Source of the DNA: an uncultured Paracoccaceae bacterium
Lineage (GTDB): Bacteria; Pseudomonadota; Alphaproteobacteria; Rhodobacterales; Rhodobacteraceae
Reading direction: 5' to 3'
Length of the DNA stretch: 64,000 nucleotides
Assembly (NCBI GenBank): GCA_937138255.1
Contig: CAKZOU010000057.1
Coordinates: 62,001 to 126,000, forward strand
Each line of letters starts with the position of its first letter. Position 1 is the first letter of the stretch. Shown here piece by piece: positions 1 through 5,750 of this stretch. The notes under the pieces were generated by a model, which worked only from the letters and a program-made list of their open reading frames with translations, was not told the DNA's origin and did no database searches. Both the position numbers and the translations under genes were made by a program.

Positions 1-449
1 CGGCCCGACATGGCCACGGCAAAGGCGCGGCGGATGTATTCGGGCAGGCGCTCGGTCTGGTCGATCTCGGCGGCCCATTTGGCGAGGCCGCCAAAGACCT
101 CGCGGTAGTTGATCTCCTGAAAGGCCTCACGGTCGCGGTGGCCGCGGTCGATCTGGCCGACGAAGAGGATCATCGGTGTCGAATCCTGCCGGGCGATGTG
201 GATGCCGGCGGAGGCATTAGTGGCGCCGGGGCCGCGGGTGACGAAGGCAATGCCGGGGGTTCCGGTCATCTTGCCATGCGCTTCGGCCATCATAGCCGCG
301 CCGCCTTCGTGGCGGCAGACGATATTCTCGATCCCGCTCTCATAGAGGCCATCGAGGGCGGCAAGAAAGCTCTCGCCCGGCACGGAAAAGACCCGGCGCA
401 CCCCGTGAAGCTTGAGCTGATCGGCAAGAATCTGGCCGCCGTGACGCAT
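1..449 (-). CDS. Thiamine-diphosphate-dependent enzyme (acetolactate synthase large-subunit-like), N-terminal part
   Basis: The first 149 residues are present; the 3' end runs off the window. The protein opens MRHGGQILADQLKLHGV and continues with FSVPGESFLAALDGL, a conserved ThDP-binding Glu in the RHEGGAAMMAEAHGKMTG segment, and TRGPGATNASAGIHIA. This is the typical order of the N-terminal pyrimidine-binding domain of ThDP enzymes such as acetolactate synthase, sulfoacetaldehyde acetyltransferase or benzoylformate decarboxylase-like proteins. The exact substrate cannot be told from this part. The start is supported by a strong GGAGGG ribosome-binding site about 5 bases upstream of the ATG. 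Only about 70 bases separate this start from the insertion sequence, so any upstream promoter or operon link to the VOC gene has been interrupted. The family is clear, the substrate is not. Confidence 0.85.
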   Translation of the reverse strand, partial: MRHGGQILADQLKLHGVRRVFSVPGESFLAALDGLYESGIENIVCRHEGGAAMMAEAHGKMTGTPGIAFVTRGPGATNASAGIHIARQDSTPMILFVGQIDRGHRDREAFQEINYREVFGGLAKWAAEIDQTERLPEYIRRAFAVAMSG

Positions 450-526
450 GGAAATCCCTCCTTCAACGCGGGGCCACCATGTGCCAGCGCCTTGAGAAGT
501 GCAACGGGGCGGCGGCTAGAGATGGG

Positions 527-539
527 GTGGATGCCGCTC
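527..539 (+). repeat. Left subterminal inverted repeat of the IS1111-type element
   Basis: The 13-mer GTGGATGCCGCTC is perfectly inverted relative to 1883-1895. It lies 7 bp inside the inferred left end of the element. Confidence 0.9.
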
Positions 540-606
540 TCCCCAAACGGCATCGCAATGTGCCAAGCTTGGGATGTTTACACACAAGCTACAGGAGAGG
601 GCATCC

Positions 607-1638
607 GTGGAACAGGTTACAATCATCGGCGTTGATCTTGCAAAGAATGTATTTCAGGTGCACGGCGCATCGGACGACGGTTCCGTGGCATTTCGAAAGA
701 AACTGACGCGGCCACAATTTGAGCGATTTATGCGGGAAGTTGATCCGTGTTTAGTTGCGATGGAGGCATGTTCAGGCGCGCATTACTGGGCCCGTGAACT
801 TGCTGCGGTCGGACACGAGGTTCGCTTGATCGCACCGCGCTATGTGAAGCCTTTTTTGAAGCGCCAAAAGAACGATGCAGCTGATGCGGAGGCTATCGCT
901 GAAGCAGCCCTTCGTCCAACTATGCGTTTTGTGGAACCGAAGTCTGCAGAACAACAGGCGCGGGCCATCGTTTTTCGTACACGCGAGCAATTCGTAAGTC
1001 AGCGTACCGATTTGGTGAACGCATTGCGATCTCACCTTTACGAATTTGGCTATTCTGCCCCGCAAGGCATTCAATATCTCTCTCGCCTTGCTGAGGTGGT
1101 TGAGGAGAAAGGCACAGACCTTCCTGATCCGGCACGTTATGCGTGTCGCTTACTGCTTGAGCAGATTGCCACGCTGACCGAACAGATCAAGGCATTACAA
1201 AATAAGGTTGCAGAAATCAGCGTGAAGACGGGGGTTTCAAGACAACTGCAAACGATGCCAGGTGTTGGCCCCATCGGAGCGCTGGCCATTGAGACTTTTG
1301 CGCCCCCTATGGAACAGTTTCGTCGAGGTCGTGACTTTGCCGCCTGGCTGGGTTTGGTGCCTCGCCAACACTCATCTGGCGGCAAGCAAGTGCTCGGAAA
1401 AGTTACAAAGATGGGGCAGCGCGACATACGCCGCCTTCTGATCTCAGGAGCGATGACGGTAATTGTAGCGTGCAAGCGTTTTGGGAAGCATCAAGGAACG
1501 TGGGTTGCACGGATGCTGGAGAAAAAGCCCCCCATGCTTGTGGCCGTAGCACTTGCAAACAAAATGGCCCGCGGGATTTGGGCCATGATTACAAAGGGAC
1601 AAGATTATCGGGAACCATCGGTAAAGGTGATGGCCTGA
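607..1638 (+). CDS. IS110-family (IS1111-type) transposase
   Basis: 343 residues if translation starts at GTG 607, which follows GGAGAGG by 7 bases; a longer in-frame extension from 574 lacks such a site. The N-terminal RuvC-like DEDD domain shows all four acidic residues: D10 (IIGVDLAKN), E53 (VAMEACSGAHYW), D90 and D93 (KNDAADAEAIAEAA). The C-terminal transposase_20 domain contains the helix-hairpin-helix-like QTMPGVGPIGALA (about 215-226) and the serine block RQHSSGGKQVLGK (S256/S257), the place of the catalytic serine in this family. No frameshift or stop is seen, so the protein is probably active. IS110 transposases are guided by an RNA encoded in the element and exchange strands at a dinucleotide core. 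Codon use is more AT-rich than in the neighbours. Confidence 0.95.
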   Translation: MEQVTIIGVDLAKNVFQVHGASDDGSVAFRKKLTRPQFERFMREVDPCLVAMEACSGAHYWARELAAVGHEVRLIAPRYVKPFLKRQKNDAADAEAIAEAALRPTMRFVEPKSAEQQARAIVFRTREQFVSQRTDLVNALRSHLYEFGYSAPQGIQYLSRLAEVVEEKGTDLPDPARYACRLLLEQIATLTEQIKALQNKVAEISVKTGVSRQLQTMPGVGPIGALAIETFAPPMEQFRRGRDFAAWLGLVPRQHSSGGKQVLGKVTKMGQRDIRRLLISGAMTVIVACKRFGKHQGTWVARMLEKKPPMLVAVALANKMARGIWAMITKGQDYREPSVKVMA

Positions 1639-1882
1639 CTGAAAAAAGGAAAAGGAACAAAGAGTTGTGAGGAAGTAACGAAAAGCATGGGCAAATGATC
1701 GAAATGATCCGGGCAGGAAAAACCAGGAACTCTCTCGGAGCTTCGAGCTCGCCCTGGGAGATTTGGATCCGGTCCGCGCATCACCATACCGGCCAGCGGC
1801 GCCACTGTCAGCCGCACAAACAGGCCTGACAAAAGTACGCGCTCGATCACATGTCCAAAGGTTCAGAATTTCCTTGCAAAAC
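1639..1882 (+). ncRNA. Candidate bridge RNA / seekRNA region of the IS1111-type element
   Basis: This 244-base stretch between the transposase stop and the right inverted repeat has no plausible gene of its own. IS1111-group elements are known to encode their guide RNA in this position. The stretch includes a potential stem-loop around 1730-1760 (GAGC TTCGA GCTC core). At 1728-1736 it has AACTCTCTC. As RNA this can pair with GAGAGGGTT of the reconstructed target over 9 contiguous positions with one U-G wobble, across the insertion point. At 1681-1691, AAAAGCATGGG resembles the circular IS end junction AAAAGATGGG with one extra base and could be the donor guide. RNA ends are not determined; the assignment rests on family knowledge plus the target match. 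Confidence 0.55.
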
Positions 1883-2290
1883 GAGCGGCATCCACAAAAG
1901 AGGGTTGGATATTTCGATCAGATTGCCGTCTGGATCGCGCAGGTAAAGCGACAGGATCGGGCCCGTGGCTCCAGTGCGCCGGACAGGGCCTTCCTCGATG
2001 GCGATGCCGAGGGCTCCAAGGTGGCGTTTCCAGTCGGCAAGCGGCTCGGCTGAAAGGAAACAGAGGTCTGCCGAGCCGCGTGTGGGCCGCTCGGCATGAG
2101 GCGCGAACTCGGCCCCCGCCGGATGCAGGTTGATCTTTTGCCGACCGAAATTCAGCGCGGTGCGGGTCGTCCCATCGGCCGCCTCAAAGCGTTCGGCGGT
2201 CATGCCGAGGGCCTGTTTATAGAAGGCCACGGTCACTTCGATGTCCACCACGGTCAGAACCAGATGGTCGAGGCTGTCCACTCGGGGCAT
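1847..2290 (-). CDS. VOC-family (glyoxalase/bleomycin-resistance fold) protein with IS-derived C-terminus
   Basis: 147 residues. A single VOC module starts DHLVLTVVDIEVTVAFYKQALGM, has LNFGRQKINLHPAG and GSADLCFLS in the middle, and ends LYLRDPDGNLIEISN with the usual metal-ligand Glu. These match the small VOC proteins often annotated as virulence-protein-like; no substrate is known. Normal members end just after NLIEIS-N/Y. Here 16 more residues (from LWMPLVLQ onward) are encoded by the right end of the IS, and the stop codon lies inside it. The pre-insertion gene can be rebuilt: CTC TAG across the junction gives a 131-residue protein ending SNPL. The fold should survive, so this is probably still functional. 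AGGA lies 6 bases before the ATG. Confidence 0.9.
   Translation of the reverse strand: MPRVDSLDHLVLTVVDIEVTVAFYKQALGMTAERFEAADGTTRTALNFGRQKINLHPAGAEFAPHAERPTRGSADLCFLSAEPLADWKRHLGALGIAIEEGPVRRTGATGPILSLYLRDPDGNLIEISNPLLWMPLVLQGNSEPLDM
1883..1895 (-). repeat. Right subterminal inverted repeat of the IS1111-type element
   Basis: This is the exact reverse complement of 527-539, lying 3 bp inside the inferred right end. On the minus strand it is read as codons of the VOC gene's new C-terminal tail. Confidence 0.9.
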
Positions 2291-2324
2291 TTCAATCCTT
2301 TCGGCTTCGCGCTAGGCCTTGAGC

Positions 2325-3128
2325 ATGCAGGACAAACCCGACCAGACGCAATCCGTCACCGATCCGCTCGATCCCGCCCGTGCGCGAGCGATGGAGGCGA
2401 CGTTGGGCGCCGCGCCGTCGATCCAAAGCGGCGATCCCCTGCCTCCCTTCTTTCACCAGCTCTATTTCTGGGATCCCCGCCCGCCGCAGGAGCTTGGCCG
2501 TGACGGACACCCCAAGACCGGTGGGTTCATTCCCGACATGGGCCTTCCACGGCGGATGTGGGCGGCGGGCAAGCTGACCTTTCACAGCGCCCTTCTGGCA
2601 GGTGTGAGGGCCGAGCGGCGCTCAGCCATCGAAAGCCTGACGCGCAAGGATGGCAAAACCGGCCCCCTCGCCTTCGTGCGGATCCGGCATGATATCCTTC
2701 AGCGGGGAGGCCTCGTGCTGACCGAATGGCAGGACATCGTCTACCGGCAGGATCCCGCGCCGGATGCCGTGACGCCTGCGCCGCCGGTTGCGGCCACCGA
2801 TGAGGAACGGTCGCTGGTTCGCGGCTTCGATTCCACCGCGCTCTTTCGCTATTCGGCGCTCACGTTCAACGGCCACCGCATCCATTACGACAAGCCTTAT
2901 GCCCAAGCGGTCGAGGGCTATCCCGGCCTTGTGGTTCATGGGCCTTTGTTGGCGCAGATGCTGATGCTTCTGGCGGAGGAGGCGCTGGGGCGGCCCCTTC
3001 GGGAGTTCGGCTATCGCGCCACCGCGCCGCTTTTCGACGGCGAGGAGGCGGCGTTCTGCTGGAAGGCAGGGCGGCTTTGGGTGCGCGGGTCGGACGGGCG
3101 GCAGTGCATGGAGGCGGCGGCAACCTAG
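2325..3128 (+). CDS. HTD2-like / FAS1-like acyl-CoA hydratase (mesaconyl-C4-CoA hydratase family)
   Basis: 267 residues from ATG 2325; a TTG two codons upstream is a less likely start and neither has a strong ribosome-binding site. The N-terminal half has the FAS1-like dehydratase pattern (PLPPFFHQLYFWD, GFIPDMGLPRRMWAAGKL, DILQRGGLVLTEWQDIVYR). The C-terminal half is a hot-dog module with the MaoC-like segment ALTFNGHRIHYDKPYA followed by YPGLVVHGPLLAQML. This organisation belongs to HTD2-type hydratases, including mesaconyl-C4-CoA/itaconyl-CoA hydratase and fungal-type 3-hydroxyacyl-thioester dehydratases. No ethylmalonyl-CoA or 3-hydroxypropionate genes lie nearby, so the substrate is open. 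It is divergent from the VOC gene by 34 bp and ends 4 bp inside the convergent oxidase gene. Confidence 0.8.
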   Translation: MQDKPDQTQSVTDPLDPARARAMEATLGAAPSIQSGDPLPPFFHQLYFWDPRPPQELGRDGHPKTGGFIPDMGLPRRMWAAGKLTFHSALLAGVRAERRSAIESLTRKDGKTGPLAFVRIRHDILQRGGLVLTEWQDIVYRQDPAPDAVTPAPPVAATDEERSLVRGFDSTALFRYSALTFNGHRIHYDKPYAQAVEGYPGLVVHGPLLAQMLMLLAEEALGRPLREFGYRATAPLFDGEEAAFCWKAGRLWVRGSDGRQCMEAAAT

Positions 3129-4165
3129 AGGCTGGCCTCGGGGCGAAAGCCGTCGGGAATCGCGTCGCGCCCGTCGAGAAGCAGGTCGGCCATCACCTCG
3201 CCCACCTTGGGCGCCATGCCAAAGCCGATCTTGAAGCCGCCATTGGCGATGAATTGCCCCTCGTGCAGCGGATGCGCCCCGAGCATGGGCGAGCGGGTCA
3301 TGGCGCGGGGGCGGACACCAGCCCAGCGCTCGAGCACGCGGACGCCTTCGAGGAATGGAAAGGCGGCTTCGGCGCGGAGGAGAAGATCGTCGAGCTGCTG
3401 GTCGATCTCGGTCGGGTCGTCAAAGAAGCGCTCGCTGGTTGAACCCACGCCGAGCGTGCCGTCCTGATGCGGGACAAGATGGATGCCACCCCCGAAAAGC
3501 TGCGGCTTGCCACGCACGTCGAGCGCCAGAAGCGCCGCCTGCCCTTTGACACCGTTGCCCACCACCTTGCCGAGCCGTTCTGACAAGTCCATCAGCCCGC
3601 GCCAGCCGGTGGCGTGGAGCACTTTGCCCTCCTCGCGCCCCTCGGCCACGATCTCGCCGCCGCTCTTTTCAATCGCGCGGGCCAGCGCCACGGTGGCGCG
3701 ACGGGGATGGATGCTGGCCGAGAGCGTATCCCAGACGAGAAAGCCGCTGGGCGAGATCGGCGCCCAAGGGGCATGATCGGCGGCCTCGACGATGTGCCAT
3801 TCGGCCTCGCCCCGCCATAGATCAATCGCGTTCATCGCGCGGGTCTTGGCGAAATCCAGCGCCGCCTCGTCGGCCAGCGGCTGGAGCCGGCCCGATCTGG
3901 CATAGCCGGTGTTGACGCCCGCCGCCACTTCGACGCCGCGCCAAAAGGCTTCCGCCATGACAAGGCTGTGAAACTGGAATTCCTTCTTGTCGTTCCACAG
4001 TTCGGGCACATGCGGCGCCAGTGCGCCCACAAGGCCGCCCGACGATCCCGAGGCCACACCGGCCGGATCAATCACCCGCACCTTTGCGCCGCGCTGGAGG
4101 CAAGCCCAGCCGACCGAAAGGCCAAAGACGCCCGCGCCATAGATCGTTACATCTGCCGTTGTCAT
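3125..4165 (-). CDS. FAD-dependent oxidoreductase, MnmC C-terminal-domain-like (DAAO family)
   Basis: 346 residues. The N-terminal Rossmann FAD site is VTIYGAGVFGLSVGWACLQRG, followed by SGSSGGLVGALAPHVPE. The C-terminal half has GGGIHLVPHQDGTLGVGSTSE, ERWAGVRPRAMTRSPMLGA and NGGFKIGFGMAPKVGEVMADLL. These match glycine/D-amino-acid oxidases and especially the C-terminal oxidase domain of the bifunctional tRNA-modifying enzyme MnmC. The gene is divergent from mnmD, which encodes the methyltransferase half, with 47 bp between the starts. I infer that it oxidises cmnm5s2U34 in tRNA before methylation by MnmD. A general D-amino-acid dehydrogenase role remains possible, because no substrate residue distinguishes the two by eye. 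Confidence 0.82.
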   Translation of the reverse strand: MTTADVTIYGAGVFGLSVGWACLQRGAKVRVIDPAGVASGSSGGLVGALAPHVPELWNDKKEFQFHSLVMAEAFWRGVEVAAGVNTGYARSGRLQPLADEAALDFAKTRAMNAIDLWRGEAEWHIVEAADHAPWAPISPSGFLVWDTLSASIHPRRATVALARAIEKSGGEIVAEGREEGKVLHATGWRGLMDLSERLGKVVGNGVKGQAALLALDVRGKPQLFGGGIHLVPHQDGTLGVGSTSERFFDDPTEIDQQLDDLLLRAEAAFPFLEGVRVLERWAGVRPRAMTRSPMLGAHPLHEGQFIANGGFKIGFGMAPKVGEVMADLLLDGRDAIPDGFRPEASL

Positions 4166-4212
4166 TGCCGCGCCGCGCCTCCAAAGTCGCGCCGACCCTA
4201 AGGCATCCGGCG

Positions 4213-4884
4213 ATGAACGACCAGCAGCCCGAGCTCGATTGGCGCGACGAAAAGATCCCCGTCTCGCGCCGCTTCGACGATCCCTATTTCTCGCTCGACA
4301 ACGGGCTCGAGGAAACGCGTCATGTGTTTCTGGCGGGGAATGACCTGCCAGCGCGGTTTGCGGATGGGTTCCAGATCGCCGAACTGGGCTTTGGAACTGG
4401 CCTCAATTTCCTCGTGACGCTGGCCGCCTGGCGGGAAAGCGGGGCCACGGGCCGGTTCCATTTTACCACCTTCGAAGCCTTCCCGATGGCCCCTGCCGAC
4501 CGCGAGCGGGCGCTGGCGGCTTTCCCTGAACTTGGTGACTTGCGGGCACTGCTCACCCGCGCCCTCACCTCCGGCTCGGGCCCCTACGACTTTGGCGATG
4601 CGACCCTGACGATCATCGCCGGTGACGCCCGCCAGACCCTGCCCGACCATACCCTTGCCGCCGACGCATGGTTCCTCGACGGCTTCTCGCCCGCAAAGAA
4701 CCCCGAGCTTTGGGGCGAGGGCCTTCTGGCCGAGGTCGGCCACCACACCAAGCAAGGCGGCACCGCTGCGACATATACGGCCGCAGGTCACGTGCGCCGG
4801 GCGCTGGCCGCCGCGGGCTTTGACGTGACGCGCGTCGCGGGCTATGGCCGCAAGAGACATATGACCCGCGCAAGGAAAGCCTGA
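4213..4884 (+). CDS. mnmD: tRNA 5-methylaminomethyl-2-thiouridine (U34) methyltransferase MnmD
   Basis: 223 residues from ATG 4213; the open frame continues upstream to 4021 but the conserved protein starts here. It has the family's N-terminal signature (DEKIPVSRRFDDPYFS, then NGLEETRHVFLAGNDLP), the SAM-binding IAELGFGTGLNFLVTL, FEAFPM, and the catalytic region DAWFLDGFSPAKNPELW, ending in AGYGRKRHM. This is the methyltransferase half of MnmC as a separate protein. It makes mnm5s2U from nm5s2U at the wobble position of certain tRNAs. The gene is divergent from an MnmC oxidase-like gene and overlaps the next transporter gene by one base (TGATG), so the two are probably co-translated. Confidence 0.93.
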   Translation: MNDQQPELDWRDEKIPVSRRFDDPYFSLDNGLEETRHVFLAGNDLPARFADGFQIAELGFGTGLNFLVTLAAWRESGATGRFHFTTFEAFPMAPADRERALAAFPELGDLRALLTRALTSGSGPYDFGDATLTIIAGDARQTLPDHTLAADAWFLDGFSPAKNPELWGEGLLAEVGHHTKQGGTAATYTAAGHVRRALAAAGFDVTRVAGYGRKRHMTRARKA

Positions 4885-5750
4885 TGCAGTCGAATACCCG
4901 CCTCGGCATCTGGCTGATGATCGCCACGACCTTCGTCTTCTCGATGCAGGACGGGATCAGCCGCTACCTCGCCAGCCATTACAACGTCTTCATGGTGGTG
5001 ATGATCCGCTACTGGTTCTTCGCCGCCTTCGTGATGGTGTTGGCGCGGCGGAGCAAAGGCTCGATCCGCGCTGCCGCCGCGACCACGCAACCTCTCCTGC
5101 AAATCTTCCGCGGCGTGCTTCTGGCCGCCGAGATCTGCGTCATGGTCGTGGCCTTCGTGAAGCTCGGCCTTGTCGAGAGCCACGCGATCTTTGCAGCCTA
5201 TCCGCTTCTCGTGGCTGCCCTGTCGGGGCCCGTCTTGGGCGAGAGCGTTGGCTGGCGCCGCTGGGCCGCGATTGGCGTGGGGTTCATCGGGGTTCTGGTG
5301 ATCCTGGAGCCGGGGATCGCCGTTTTCTCGCCTGTTGCCATCATCCCGATGATGTCGGCCCTGATGTTTGCGCTCTATGGCCTCCTGACCCGCTATGCCG
5401 CCCGCAAGGACAGCGCGGCGACGTCGTTTTTCTGGACTGGCGTTTCCGGCGCGGTGGTGATGACCGCCGTTGGCGTGTTCCACTGGGAGCCAATGACCGC
5501 CTACGACTGGATGTGGATGGCGCTACTATGCGTGACCGGAGCCACCGCGCATTTCCTCCTTATCAAGTGCTACGAAGTGGCCGAGGCGAGCGCGGTGCAG
5601 CCCTTCGCCTATCTCCAGCTTGTCTGGGCCTCGGCGCTTGGCATCTTCGTCTTCCACGAAACCCTGCGCCTCAACGTGGCGATCGGCGCCGCGATCGTCG
5701 TCAGCGCCGGCCTCTTCACCCTCTGGCGCGAGCGCCGCAAGCGCGCCTGA
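4884..5750 (+). CDS. DMT-superfamily transporter, EamA family
   Basis: 288 residues with about ten hydrophobic segments in two EamA repeats. The first begins LGIWLMIATTFVFSMQDGISRYLA; the second includes ALMFALYGLLTRYAARKDSAATSFFW. A conserved acidic and Gly-rich GPVLGESVGWRRWAAIGVGFIGV segment lies between. It acts in the inner membrane, presumably as a metabolite exporter or importer; the substrate cannot be predicted. It overlaps mnmD by one base (TGATG), which indicates translational coupling. The stop codon directly abuts the stop codon of the convergent lytic transglycosylase gene, with no terminator between them. Confidence 0.9.
   Translation: MQSNTRLGIWLMIATTFVFSMQDGISRYLASHYNVFMVVMIRYWFFAAFVMVLARRSKGSIRAAAATTQPLLQIFRGVLLAAEICVMVVAFVKLGLVESHAIFAAYPLLVAALSGPVLGESVGWRRWAAIGVGFIGVLVILEPGIAVFSPVAIIPMMSALMFALYGLLTRYAARKDSAATSFFWTGVSGAVVMTAVGVFHWEPMTAYDWMWMALLCVTGATAHFLLIKCYEVAEASAVQPFAYLQLVWASALGIFVFHETLRLNVAIGAAIVVSAGLFTLWRERRKRA

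Larger units (their letters stand above)
520..1898 (+). mobile_element. IS110-family, IS1111-type insertion sequence (complete)
   Basis: A 1379-bp element with one DEDD transposase gene. A perfect 13-bp inverted repeat, GTGGATGCCGCTC, lies at 527-539 and, as reverse complement, at 1883-1895. Seven bases lie outside the left repeat and three outside the right one, the subterminal arrangement I recall for the IS1111 group. The dinucleotide AG stands at both junctions (520-521 and 1899-1900). There is no longer target duplication, as expected for IS110 elements. Joining base 519 to base 1899 rebuilds an uninterrupted end of the VOC gene with an in-frame TAG stop, which fixes the boundaries. The noncoding part is short on the left (about 87 bp) and long on the right (260 bp), the side where IS1111 elements carry their guide RNA. 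Base composition is lower in GC than the surroundings. Confidence 0.9.

Noticed and set aside
1681-1760. Very short matches (such as TTGGAT) between the IS noncoding region and the target's right flank
   Set aside because: Six bases is at chance level; only the 9-nt match across the insertion point is reported.
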